From positions 1-64,000 of the forward strand of contig CAZCVY010000005.1 of the NCBI GenBank assembly GCA_964501985.1: a DNA stretch of 64,000 nt, in the 5' to 3' direction. The notes beneath the pieces are model-generated. The model was not told the DNA's origin. It ran no database searches and worked only from the letters and a program-made list of their open reading frames with translations. Within the stretch, counting starts at the first letter, position 1. Every line of letters begins with the position of its first letter. This document shows positions 25,735 through 34,822 of this stretch, piece by piece. The position numbers and the translations under genes were made by a program. The stretch is from Bog-366 sp964501985 (GTDB taxonomy: Bacteria; Acidobacteriota; Terriglobia; UBA7540).

Positions 25735-27114
25735 ATGACCCAATCACTGAATTCGAAATTCATTCCTGGTCCGACTTACGCCGAAATGTTCGACCCAGCG
25801 ACGCTGCCGGCGGCTCTCCGTGATAGAGCCTTGGCGGCGCAGAGCGACGAGCTGGACCCCGCCAATCTGTTCAACATTACTTGGCGCGGACCGGATCATG
25901 GCATTCGCCACGTGCTTCTGCCCCATGAGCTGACGGGCGTGAAGGCGAATATCGTGGTCATGGTGGGGCACTATTTTCCCTCCGGCAGTCACAAGGTAGG
26001 GCCAGCCTACTCCACGCTGATGGAAGGGGAACTAGCGGGAGAAATCGAGCCCGGCAAGAGCACCACCGTCGGCCCTTCCACCGGCAATTTTGGAATTGGT
26101 GTGGCGTACGTTTCGCGGCTGAAGGGTTACCCCGCCATCGTGATCATGCCGGAAGGGATGAGCGCGGAACGCTACGAGCGCATCCGGCATTACGGCGGGG
26201 AGCTTGACCTCACGCCCGGCTCGGAGAGCGACGTCATCCTGGTGCTCGAGCGCACGCTGGAGTATCGCAAGGACCCGCGCAACAAAGTACTGGCGCAATT
26301 TGAGCTGCTTCCCAATTACCGATTCCACCGCTACGTAACGGGACGCAGCGCGCTGGAGGCGGCGAAACCCTACGGAAATGGTCGCGTCGCGTTGTTTGCG
26401 GCGGCCCCGGGATCGGCTGGAACGCTCGCGGCGGGCGACGAAATCAAGGCCGCCTGCCCGGATTGCCTGGTCGCGGCACTCGAACCGCGCGAGTGCTCCA
26501 CCCTCTTCAACAATGGATTTGGGAGCCACCGCATCGAAGGCATCGGCGATAAGATGGTGACCCTCATCCACAACGTCTTGACCACCGACTACGTGGTCGT
26601 GATTCACGATGATGATTGCGTGATGGGGCTGGAACTGCTCGAGCGACGCCAGCACAGCATCGAACCGTACGTGGGATTGCCGGCGGGATCGCTCAGGACA
26701 CTTCAGGGTTTGTTTGGGGTGTCAGGCATCTGCAATATCCTTGGCACGATTCGCATGGCACGTTTTCTCGACCTTGGGACCGATGACAACGTGGTGACGA
26801 TTGCCACCGACGGCTTCGATCGCTATCCCTCCGTGCTCGCGGACCTGGAAAAGCGCACGGGGCCGCTGCCCCTCAGCGCTCTTGACGCGCGCTTCGAAGC
26901 GGTTTTCCGGGGTGGAGGGCCGGAAGATATTTTGGATGTTCGCCCGCAGGAAGAGAAAGAGCGGCTGTTTGGGTATAAACAAGAAGTATGGACGAACTTC
27001 GGCTATTCCCTTTCCTATTTGGAGGCGATGAAATCGCAGGCGTTCTGGGACGCGGAATTCGGCAAGATTGGCGAGATTGACGCGAAGCTGGTCGCAACGC
27101 GGGATACGGGATAA
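25735..27114 (+). CDS. Uncharacterised fold-type II PLP-dependent enzyme
   Basis: Cysteine-synthase/threonine-dehydratase superfamily enzyme of unassigned function. The PLP lysine is probably K87 in 'GHYFPSGSHKVGPAYSTL'. A phosphate-cup motif 'GPSTGNFGIG' and 'AIVIMPEGMSAERYERIRHYG' follow. The 459-residue length and the sequence differ from E. coli YgeX (diaminopropionate ammonia-lyase), which is usually found with ygeW, ygeY and ssnA. Here this protein holds that place, immediately after ssnA on the same strand, and may do a comparable C-N lyase step (inference). The ATG at 25735 has no strong ribosome-binding site. Confidence 0.75.
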   Translation: MTQSLNSKFIPGPTYAEMFDPATLPAALRDRALAAQSDELDPANLFNITWRGPDHGIRHVLLPHELTGVKANIVVMVGHYFPSGSHKVGPAYSTLMEGELAGEIEPGKSTTVGPSTGNFGIGVAYVSRLKGYPAIVIMPEGMSAERYERIRHYGGELDLTPGSESDVILVLERTLEYRKDPRNKVLAQFELLPNYRFHRYVTGRSALEAAKPYGNGRVALFAAAPGSAGTLAAGDEIKAACPDCLVAALEPRECSTLFNNGFGSHRIEGIGDKMVTLIHNVLTTDYVVVIHDDDCVMGLELLERRQHSIEPYVGLPAGSLRTLQGLFGVSGICNILGTIRMARFLDLGTDDNVVTIATDGFDRYPSVLADLEKRTGPLPLSALDARFEAVFRGGGPEDILDVRPQEEKERLFGYKQEVWTNFGYSLSYLEAMKSQAFWDAEFGKIGEIDAKLVATRDTG

Positions 27115-27200
27115 AAGGGTAAAGTCTAAAGGGTAAAGTTTAAAGGGGAAGAGATAAAGACGACAGAAGGATGAAGTATGAAGGCTGAAGGATGAAAGCT
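27114..27200. repeat. Simple word repeats after the PLP gene
   Basis: AAAGGGTAAAGTCTAAAGGG is followed by a second copy, GTAAAGTTTAAAGGGG, then by a loose tandem of GAAGGATGAA/GTATGAAGGCT (27164-27199). The first word recurs inverted at 28182-28218 (CCTTTATCCTTTAAACTTTCC family), so inverted copies flank the hypothetical gene at 27424-28089. Confidence 0.6.
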
Positions 27201-27247
27201 GGAGTGCGGGCACCGACGGGGGCGAACCGGCCCAACTGGCATGCCTG

Positions 27248-27414
27248 CGAAGCTTTAGAGTGCGGTAGCTTGCTACCGCTTTCTCACCAGCCAGCTTGCT
27301 GGCTGGGGCTTCATTGCGCGGCCTGGTAGCGGGGAACGGGGCGCGGTTTCGAAACCTCGCGAGCAAGCTCGCGGGGAGGAAAGCGGTAGCAAACTACCGC
27401 ACTCTAAAGCTTCG
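27248..27414. mobile_element. MITE-like element with 36-bp inverted arms
   Basis: The 36 nt at 27248-27283 and the 36 nt at 27379-27414 are inverted copies with one mismatch. Each arm is itself a near palindrome around GCGGTAGC...GCTACCGC. The 95-nt centre contains two further palindromes, CCAGCCAGCTTGCTGGCTGG and CGCGAGCAAGCTCGCG. There is no coding capacity and no clear target-site duplication. It resembles a non-autonomous miniature inverted-repeat element; a large cruciform or attenuator is the alternative. Confidence 0.6.
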
Positions 27415-27423
27415 CCCGCCCGT

Positions 27424-28089
27424 TCACGATCGAGGCGCGGGAAGGTTCTTGAGCTGTTCCAGTGTCGCCGAGTTTACTTTTTGTATGCCGGCAATACGCA
27501 CCAGGGTTCTGTCACTCTTTTGTTGAAACAGGATGAGAGTGTAAAGATCGTAGGGAGCCGTCGCCGTTACCAAACCCCAGACTGTCGGGCGGGGATCTTC
27601 AGTTTTCTGATCAGACTTCGGCAAAGCACCTACCCAGGCAGTGACGGGATTAAATCCCTTGACCACTTCATCCGGATTATCTTTCGCGAAATCGTTCCAG
27701 GAGTCCTTGATCGCTTCGTTCTTTTCCGTTCCCAGCGCAATGTCCGTGCCGACATGGGCCACATAGAGCTCGCCGCTCCGTTTGAATACGGTAATCCAGC
27801 ATCCACTCATCGGTCCGGTCAACACATCAAAACCTTGTGCGCCGGGGATCAGTTGGCAGAAGGTTATCTCCCCGGGGATGTACGTCAGCCACTGGAAAGT
27901 CCTATGCTTCTTGGGGTGAATTCCCGACTGAAGCTGGCTTGTCTTGGTGAATACCCCTGTCGATTCCATCACGGAAAGGATTTCTGAAAAATATTGCTGC
28001 CAGATCCCGACGGTGTCCTTACTAACCTTGCGGGCTGGCGGATCGGACCACTTGATGTACCTGCCGACAAGCAGTTTCGATTCGATCAT
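27424..28089 (-). CDS. Hypothetical protein
   Basis: A 221-residue protein without signal peptide or membrane segment that I cannot assign. It has a mixed alpha/beta composition with many aromatic residues ('WQQYFSEILSVM', 'TFQWLTYIPGEITF'). The ATG at 28089 has GGGGGAG five bases upstream; an upstream TTG at 28110 is less likely. Its codon use looks less G+C-rich than its neighbours, and inverted copies of an AAAGTTTAAAGG word lie on both sides (27114-27152 and 28182-28218), which together hint at acquisition as a unit (inference). Confidence 0.6.
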   Translation of the reverse strand: MIESKLLVGRYIKWSDPPARKVSKDTVGIWQQYFSEILSVMESTGVFTKTSQLQSGIHPKKHRTFQWLTYIPGEITFCQLIPGAQGFDVLTGPMSGCWITVFKRSGELYVAHVGTDIALGTEKNEAIKDSWNDFAKDNPDEVVKGFNPVTAWVGALPKSDQKTEDPRPTVWGLVTATAPYDLYTLILFQQKSDRTLVRIAGIQKVNSATLEQLKNLPAPRS

Positions 28090-28268
28090 TACTTCTCCCC
28101 CAACGAGCAAGATTTAGATTTCGGCCCTGAATTACCAGAATTATATCACGGGGCCGACCCTCGACCTGGGTCGTTTGTCCTTTAACCTTTATCCTTTAAA
28201 CTTTCCACCTTATCCTTTATGATTTTCCCCGTACCTCGTGTCCCGAATCCCTTATCCCGAGTTCTTCT

Positions 28269-28847
28269 ATGGAAAATGCGAATGTTAAACTAAACGTTGC
28301 CGAGGTCCGGGAGAAGTCCCAGTTGATGTCGGCTTCGGAAATTGACCGCACTCTGGTGCGGCTGGCCAATGAAATCCTCGAGCGCAACAACGGCCTGGCG
28401 GGAGTTGTCCTGGTCGGCATCCGCAGGCGCGGAGTTCCTCTGGCTGAGCGCCTGGCCAAGAAGATGATGGATATTGAAAAGACCGCGCCCCCCGTCGAGA
28501 CGCTCGATATCACCTTCTATCGCGATGACCTCTCCACCGTCGCGCAGAAACCCGTGGTCCATGAATTGCCCTCGGCATTTACCGTCGAGGGGAAAACGGT
28601 GATTCTGGTGGACGACGTACTTTACACCGGCCGCACCACGCGGGCGGCGCTCGATGCCCTGCTGGATCACGGCCGCCCGCAACGCGTGGACCTCTGCGTC
28701 CTGATCGACCGCGGCCATCGCGAGCTGCCCATCCAGGCCAATTACGTGGGGCGGGTGATCCAAACTTCCGACACGGAAGTGATTGAAGTGCGCCTGCGCG
28801 AAATCGACAACGAAGAAAAAGTGAAGCTCTGCGAGCGCGTAGTGTAG
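28269..28847 (+). CDS. pyrR: PyrR bifunctional pyrimidine regulator / uracil phosphoribosyltransferase
   Basis: Makes UMP from uracil and PRPP and, in many bacteria, binds pyr mRNA leaders to attenuate transcription. The PRPP-binding signature 'VILVDDVLYTGRT' is at residues 111-123; 'LVGIRRRGVPLAERLA' and 'FYRDDLS' are family segments. At 192 residues it has normal length. It is usually followed by pyrB and pyrC, but here no pyrimidine biosynthesis gene is adjacent. It could salvage uracil released by the DeoA/Cdd route encoded 23 kb upstream. Confidence 0.93.
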   Translation: MENANVKLNVAEVREKSQLMSASEIDRTLVRLANEILERNNGLAGVVLVGIRRRGVPLAERLAKKMMDIEKTAPPVETLDITFYRDDLSTVAQKPVVHELPSAFTVEGKTVILVDDVLYTGRTTRAALDALLDHGRPQRVDLCVLIDRGHRELPIQANYVGRVIQTSDTEVIEVRLREIDNEEKVKLCERVV

Positions 28848-29279
28848 GGGCGCTGGGAGGGGGTAACTCCGACGACGTAACAAACCACCTCACGTGAAGG
28901 CGCAAAGCCGTAGAGACTCCCCATAAACAACTGGTCTGTTATCTTGCGGCTCTGCGCCTCTGCGCGAGATGTTCTTCATGATCTGCTGATCTCCTGAAAC
29001 AAATAATAAACATTCTTGTAACGCGAAATTCTTGTTGGCTCGACATGCTATGGAGTTCGGGAGTTTCCATACGATATCTCATAGCGCGGGCAAGCGGTAC
29101 CGACGGCATAAGTAATGTGCCCATTCGGTTTCAAGCACTTACAGACACGTCTGATTTCCGGAAGTTTGGAGTCAGGTTTGCGAGAGCAGCAAGGTAACCA
29201 ACGATTGAGTACGATCCCCAGGTAGCGCTGATTATTGAAACTGGAATCTCCCCCCAGCAGGGGGTGTCCGAGGAGGACT
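28848..29279. other. Intergenic region between pyrR and the TonB-dependent receptor
   Basis: No gene seen in about 430 nt. A 13-bp inverted repeat (AGGCGCAAAGCCG at 28898-28910 with 28947-28959, one mismatch) is present. A CCCCC-AGCA-GGGGG hairpin (29251-29264) stands six bases before the AGGAGG ribosome-binding site of the receptor and could affect its translation. Confidence 0.5.
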
Positions 29280-32200
29280 ATGAAACGAAAGGTGTTCTGC
29301 CATTTCAAGCGGATGCGGATCCCCCTCGCGGGCGCCGCAGTGATTCTGATCACGCTCATCGCCTTACCACTGACCAGTGAGGCGCAGCAAACCGTCGGTG
29401 GTATCACCGGGACGGTGCTCGATGCTTCCGGCGCTGCCGTACAGAATGCCACCGTGAAGGCGCGGAACGTGGCCACCAATTTCGAGGTGACCGTAAACTC
29501 GAGTTCCAGCGGGTCCTACTCCATCTCCAACCTTCCCGTCGGAACTTACGAATTGAAGTTCACGAAGGAGGGCTTCGAGACCGAGACCCACACCCAGGTT
29601 CTGGTGACGAGCGACCGGACCACGACGGTGGAAGCCAGCCTGAAAGTTGGCGCGGTCAGCACCACGGTGGAAGTGACCTCTACGCCGCTCATGAACCAGA
29701 CCGACGCCACCAACGGCTATGTGGTTGATCAGCTTACCATTCAGGACACGCCGCTGGGGACTGGCAGCTTTACGCAACTGGCGATTCTGACTCCAGGCGT
29801 GCACGCGGATTTTCTGTCCGGCGCCGGCGCTAACGCCGGGCTCGGCAACCAAGCGATTTTTGCCAACGGCAACCGCGACACCAGCAACAGTTTTTCGCTG
29901 AACGGAGTCAGCACCAATAACCTCTTCAACGGAAACTCCACCAGTCAGGTGGGTGAGAACCGTTTCGTGCTCAACACGGGTGAGAACTTCGGCGCCGGCG
30001 GTTTAATTCAAACCAGCACTTCTGTGTACGGCGCAATCGGCCAGGCGCTGCCCACCCCTCCCCTCGACTCGATTCAGGAAATTGCCGTCAACGCCGCAAT
30101 GTTTGACGCCACCCAAGGCAACAATAGCGGTGCGCACATCAGCGTGTTAACCAAGTCCGGCACCAATCAGATCCACGGGTCGGCCTGGGAGCAATGGCAG
30201 AACAGCGACTTGAACGCCGCGCCCTTTTTCTATAATGCGGACAACCTCCCCAACCCCTTTCTGAACCGCAACCAGTTCGGAGCTACGATTGGCGGGCCGC
30301 TAAAGAAAGACAAGTTGTTTTACTTCCTTTCCTACCAGGGAGTCCGTGTCTCCGATGCGGCGGAATCAACCAAGGACGTGGTCGTACCGCTCGGTCTAAC
30401 TAACGACCGGAGTCCAGGTGGCATCGCGGCCGCCATCAACTCCACCTACGGCACGACATCGTTCACGCCCGGCCAGGTTAGCGCGACGGCGTTGAACTTA
30501 CTGCAAGCCAAGCTTCCCAACGGACAATATTTGATTCCTACTCCGCAGATCACCAATGGGAACACTGCCTACACGCTCGGTTACGATGCCGTGGTTCAGG
30601 GATTCAACTCGCAGGCGCCCGTGGATCAGGGCATTGCCGATGTGGATTATCAGGTGAACGATAAGGACCGTTTGTCCGGGAAATTCTATATTCAAACCAA
30701 CCCGACCACCAATCCGGTTGGCGCCGCTGGCGTGCTGCTGGGATTCGCGCAACAGCTTTCGGCGGGAAGCGACGTCGGCACCATCACCAACAGCGTCATC
30801 CTTTCCCCTAGCGTCACCTGGGAGCAGCACCTCGGCTTCACGCGCCTGCGGGCTTACGCAGTAACGGGACAGGACTTCACTCCGTCTCAGATCGGCATGA
30901 ATCTGCTGGGCTCGAACACCTTCCCCCAAATCGAAATCACCACGGCAGACCCGACTGTCGGCTATGGTCTGCAATTCGGCCCCAGCACCAGCTTTGGCAA
31001 TGCCGGTATGTTCCAGAATCAATGGGAAGCGGAGTCCTCCCTGAACATGGTAAAAGGGAGACACACGATCGCGTTCGGCGGGCAGTGGGACCGCGCGCAA
31101 CTCAATATCATCAACAATAACGTCAGCACGGACGACGTCGTATTCGAGAACTTTCAGAGCTTTGTGGAAGGCAGCGTATACGGCGGGGATGCGTTTGCGG
31201 GTTCGGCGAGCCGGTACTACCGGTCCACTACGGCCGGCGCGTATATCAACGACAACTTCAAAGTTCGCAACAACCTGACGTTGACCGGCGGCGTGCGGTG
31301 GGATTTCGACGGGCCGCTCTCGGAGAAGTATGGCAAGCTAACCGGGTTTAACCCCGCGGCGTACGCCTACGACGCAGGCACGGATACCATCACCAACTCG
31401 GGATTGGAAATTGCCGCGAACAATCCGGGCGCCGCCACGAAGGGCGTCAGCGACTCCTTGATGACCCAACACCAGTGGGGCTTCGCGCCGCGGATCGGCA
31501 TCGCCTGGACGCCCTATTCGAAGCTGACAGTACGCGCCGGATACGGAATTTACTACGATCGCGGCGAGCTCTTTAGCTACTTGTCGCCCAGTGCCGGCTC
31601 CGGGTTCAACGGACCATTCGGCGTGACGCTGGCGCCGCCCTTCGTCGAACCGGTTGCCGCAGACCGAGGAGCTTCCATTTCCACGCCCTTCGGCACGACC
31701 GCACCCACACCCCCCACGGTCAGCGCTGCTAATTTTCTTTCCTATTTGCCCAATCTGTCAGAGACCTCGTCGGGTTACTGGCCGACGGGCAACATGTTTG
31801 GCCCCTTCCTCTATGGCGGCTATGACATTAGTAACAAGCTGCCGAACACCCAGAACTGGACCCTGGACTTTCAATACCAGTTCTCCAACAACTGGCTCTT
31901 CGATCTCGCCTATGTGGGTAACCGTGGCGTGCATGAAGTCCTGCCCGTTCCCTTTAACCAGTCTCTCCTCGCCACGCCGTCGAATCCGGTGAACGGCCAG
32001 ATGTATTCTTATGGTGGCTTAAGCCCGCTCAGTTCGTGCAACGCCTACTACAGTGGCGCGACACCCCTCGACCTCGAACCACTCTGCCCGCCGCCGTATT
32101 ATGCCGGCAATGCCGAAGTCCGCGTGCCCTATATCGGCTATGACATGAATTCGGTGTCCTACGAAGCCGAAGGCATCTCGAGCTACCATGCCTTGCAGCT

Positions 32201-33017
32201 TCAGTTACGGAAGCGCCTATCCCACGGGCTGCAATTCACCGCTTCTTACACCTACTCACATGCTCTCGACGAGCAGAGCGGGCTGGGCTTGTTCGTCACG
32301 GGAAACAACCCCTTGGTTCCGCGAGATAACTATGCCTCAGCGGACTTCGACCAGACGCATGTGTTCCTGATCAATTACAGCTACACACTCCCAGCCTTCG
32401 CCAAGAACAGCAAAGCTCTCGGGTACGCCGTGAATGGCTGGACCATTGGCGGACAGACCGTGGCCCAAAGCGGCCAGCCCTATAGCGTGTACGATTATTC
32501 GGGTTCGGTGGCGGGCATCTATTACGGCACCTATGATGAGATCGGCAACCCCATCGTCCCGCTCGCAGCGGGCGTAACCCCCAAGCAGGCGGAGTTACAG
32601 GGTACGCACGGCGTCAATGCGGGCAAGCCGGTACTGAATGCCGCCGATTTTTCTCCGCAGTTCCTTCAGCCCGGACAGGACGGCGTGCCGCCCTGCGACG
32701 CGACGGGATGCGACGATTGGGAATCGGTGTTCGGGACCACGGGAAGAAATACCTTTCGGGGGCCATTCCAAGTGCGCTTCGATATGAGCGTGGCCAAGGA
32801 ATTCCCGATCATCAAGGACCGCTTACGCATCCAGTTTAGGGCGGACGCGTTCAATATCTTCAACCAACCCGATTTTGACACACCGAACAACGATGTGGAC
32901 TTCTTCCCCTACTACGAGGGACCTCCTTCGATCCCTCCCGAGGGCGACCTTGGGCAAATTCAACACACCATCGGAAGCTCGCGCTTTCTCCAACTCGGCC
33001 TGCACCTCTTTTTCTAA
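29280..33017 (+). CDS. Oar-like TonB-dependent outer-membrane receptor
   Basis: A 1245-residue outer-membrane protein of the Oar/CarboxypepD-regulatory type that is expanded in Acidobacteriota. It has a signal peptide ending near 'TSEAQQ'. A beta-sandwich carboxypeptidase-regulatory domain comes next ('GGITGTVLDASGAAVQNATV' to 'EASLKVG', about residues 40-130), then a plug-like part ('LNGVSTNNLF', 'AHISVLTKSGTNQIHGSAW') and a long beta-barrel ending 'LGLHLFF' with terminal Phe. The ATG at 29280 has AGGAGG three bases upstream. Substrate unknown; such receptors are thought to take up large oligomers. No TonB/ExbB genes or partner lipoprotein are adjacent. Gamma-glutamyltransferase follows convergently after 54 nt. 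Confidence 0.93.
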   Translation: MKRKVFCHFKRMRIPLAGAAVILITLIALPLTSEAQQTVGGITGTVLDASGAAVQNATVKARNVATNFEVTVNSSSSGSYSISNLPVGTYELKFTKEGFETETHTQVLVTSDRTTTVEASLKVGAVSTTVEVTSTPLMNQTDATNGYVVDQLTIQDTPLGTGSFTQLAILTPGVHADFLSGAGANAGLGNQAIFANGNRDTSNSFSLNGVSTNNLFNGNSTSQVGENRFVLNTGENFGAGGLIQTSTSVYGAIGQALPTPPLDSIQEIAVNAAMFDATQGNNSGAHISVLTKSGTNQIHGSAWEQWQNSDLNAAPFFYNADNLPNPFLNRNQFGATIGGPLKKDKLFYFLSYQGVRVSDAAESTKDVVVPLGLTNDRSPGGIAAAINSTYGTTSFTPGQVSATALNLLQAKLPNGQYLIPTPQITNGNTAYTLGYDAVVQGFNSQAPVDQGIADVDYQVNDKDRLSGKFYIQTNPTTNPVGAAGVLLGFAQQLSAGSDVGTITNSVILSPSVTWEQHLGFTRLRAYAVTGQDFTPSQIGMNLLGSNTFPQIEITTADPTVGYGLQFGPSTSFGNAGMFQNQWEAESSLNMVKGRHTIAFGGQWDRAQLNIINNNVSTDDVVFENFQSFVEGSVYGGDAFAGSASRYYRSTTAGAYINDNFKVRNNLTLTGGVRWDFDGPLSEKYGKLTGFNPAAYAYDAGTDTITNSGLEIAANNPGAATKGVSDSLMTQHQWGFAPRIGIAWTPYSKLTVRAGYGIYYDRGELFSYLSPSAGSGFNGPFGVTLAPPFVEPVAADRGASISTPFGTTAPTPPTVSAANFLSYLPNLSETSSGYWPTGNMFGPFLYGGYDISNKLPNTQNWTLDFQYQFSNNWLFDLAYVGNRGVHEVLPVPFNQSLLATPSNPVNGQMYSYGGLSPLSSCNAYYSGATPLDLEPLCPPPYYAGNAEVRVPYIGYDMNSVSYEAEGISSYHALQLQLRKRLSHGLQFTASYTYSHALDEQSGLGLFVTGNNPLVPRDNYASADFDQTHVFLINYSYTLPAFAKNSKALGYAVNGWTIGGQTVAQSGQPYSVYDYSGSVAGIYYGTYDEIGNPIVPLAAGVTPKQAELQGTHGVNAGKPVLNAADFSPQFLQPGQDGVPPCDATGCDDWESVFGTTGRNTFRGPFQVRFDMSVAKEFPIIKDRLRIQFRADAFNIFNQPDFDTPNNDVDFFPYYEGPPSIPPEGDLGQIQHTIGSSRFLQLGLHLFF

Positions 33018-33071
33018 AAGTTCGCTCCCGCGCGGCCGGCACAAATACATATGTGCCGGCCGCAGACCTTT

Positions 33072-34778
33072 CTAGAAATAGGGATCGGGCTCCGGAACAG
33101 CCGCGCCGTCTTTGCGCGGCGAGGACGCGCCGTAATTCACCCCGGTGGCGGAATCGTGCAGAACCGCCTGCCCCCCTCCCATCGAAGTTGAATAAGCCCC
33201 GTGCAATGTAAGGACATGGCCTCGATCGGTCAGCGCCTGCCGCACCGCCTCGGGAACGCGGTCTTCGATCATGAAATTGCATCCGCCGAAATTGAGTTTG
33301 GTGAAGCGTGGAGCTTCCAGCGCCCCTTGGATATTCATCCCGTAATCCACCAGGTTCGAGACAAACTGGGCATGAGCCTGCGGCTGGTTCAATCCACCCA
33401 TGATGCCGAAGCCGATGTGAAGGTCACCCTTCTGCATGAAGGCGGGGATGATGGTGTGGAACGGGCGCTTGCGCGGGGCGAGTACATCGGGCGAATCCGG
33501 GTCGAGCAGGAAGAGCGCCCCGCGATTATGCAGCAACAGCCCAAAACCCTCCACCACCACGCCGGAACCAAACGCGCCCGAGAGGCTCTGAATGAAAGAC
33601 ACGATGTTGCCGTCCCGGTCCACGGAGCTGAGGTAAATGGTGTCGCTGCCAAATCGGGCCGGATCGCCTGCTTGCACTTCGCAATGCGCCTTGTTCATGT
33701 CAATCGTCTGGGCGCGCTCGGCGGCGTAGGCTTTGGAGATGATTCCTGCCGACGGAACCTTTTCAAACCGCGGGTCCGCCAAGTAACGCCGCAAGTCCGA
33801 ATACGCTAGTTTTTGAGCTTCCATCTTGATGTGGAGCGCGTCGGCGCTGGAAGGACCGTACTGTGCCAACGGAAAATGTTCCATGATGTTGAGCATTTCA
33901 AGCGCGGCCATGCCTTGGCCATTGGGAGGCAACTCGTAAATCGTCCAGCCGCGATACGTTGTCGAGATTGGGTTCACCCATTCCGGGCGAAAATCGGCGA
34001 GATCCGCCGCCGTCATCACGCCACCCAGGCGATCGGACGTTTTGATCAGCGCCTTGGCAATGGCCCCGCGATAAAATGCATCGGGCCCCTCGCTTGCCAC
34101 CAGTTCGAGGGCGTGCGCGTAGGGGGCATTCTGAAAAATCTCGCCCGTTTCCGGCACATGTCTGTTGGGCAGAAAAGCGGCTTGGGCGTTGGGGTCGGCG
34201 TCCAGAGTATGCTGGGTGCCTTTCCACTCCGCGGCGATGATCTCGGCGACGGGAAAGCCGTTCTTGGCGTAATAGATTGCGGGCTTGAAAAGATCGGCCC
34301 ATGGCAGGCGGCCGAATTTTGCGTGGAGGGCCTCCCAGCCACGAACGCATCCCGGCACTGTTACGGAGTAAATTCCCGCCGCCGGCATGCTCGTATGGCC
34401 TTTTTGCTTAAGGAATGCGGGAGTTAGCTTCTCGGGCGCCCAACCGCTCGAGTTGAGGCCAGAGAGCTTCCCGGTTTTCGCATCCCACTCGATGGCAAAC
34501 AGGTCGCCGCCCATGCCGTTCATCATGGGCTCGACCACGCCCAGCACGGCGTTGGCGGCAATGGCGGCGTCGGCAGCGGAGCCTCCCCGCGCTAGAATTT
34601 GAGCTCCCGCCTGGGAGGCCAAGACTTCGCTGGAGGCCACGATTCCCTGCCGGGTAATGACCATCGAACGAGCTTGCGCGCGTCCGGGACGAACGTCCGA
34701 AGTCTGAGGGAACGTGGCAGTAGACAGGGCGGAAGCCACCACCATCCCTACTGCCAAATGCGTAAGTTTTTTGCCCAT
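33072..34778 (-). CDS. ggt: Gamma-glutamyltransferase / glutathione hydrolase
   Basis: Secreted Ntn-hydrolase that cleaves gamma-glutamyl bonds of glutathione and related peptides. It is made as a precursor that cuts itself before T380 in 'GSDTIYLSSVDRDGNIVS', giving large and small subunits. The N-terminal signal peptide ends near 'TATFPQ'. 'ASQAGAQILARGGSAADAA' and 'NGMGGDLFAIEWD' belong to the large subunit; 'GGLNQPQAHAQ' and 'MGGGQAVLHD' belong to the small one. At 568 residues it matches family length. The upstream gap contains a perfect ACACGGGCA-CTCC-TGCCCGTGT hairpin (34823-34844), likely a dispersed palindrome and not a terminator because no T-tract follows. Confidence 0.94.
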   Translation of the reverse strand: MGKKLTHLAVGMVVASALSTATFPQTSDVRPGRAQARSMVITRQGIVASSEVLASQAGAQILARGGSAADAAIAANAVLGVVEPMMNGMGGDLFAIEWDAKTGKLSGLNSSGWAPEKLTPAFLKQKGHTSMPAAGIYSVTVPGCVRGWEALHAKFGRLPWADLFKPAIYYAKNGFPVAEIIAAEWKGTQHTLDADPNAQAAFLPNRHVPETGEIFQNAPYAHALELVASEGPDAFYRGAIAKALIKTSDRLGGVMTAADLADFRPEWVNPISTTYRGWTIYELPPNGQGMAALEMLNIMEHFPLAQYGPSSADALHIKMEAQKLAYSDLRRYLADPRFEKVPSAGIISKAYAAERAQTIDMNKAHCEVQAGDPARFGSDTIYLSSVDRDGNIVSFIQSLSGAFGSGVVVEGFGLLLHNRGALFLLDPDSPDVLAPRKRPFHTIIPAFMQKGDLHIGFGIMGGLNQPQAHAQFVSNLVDYGMNIQGALEAPRFTKLNFGGCNFMIEDRVPEAVRQALTDRGHVLTLHGAYSTSMGGGQAVLHDSATGVNYGASSPRKDGAAVPEPDPYF

Positions 34779-34822
34779 GGCGGCAGTTTACCGGCGAAGA
34801 CCCGGAATAGCAAACGGTCGTG

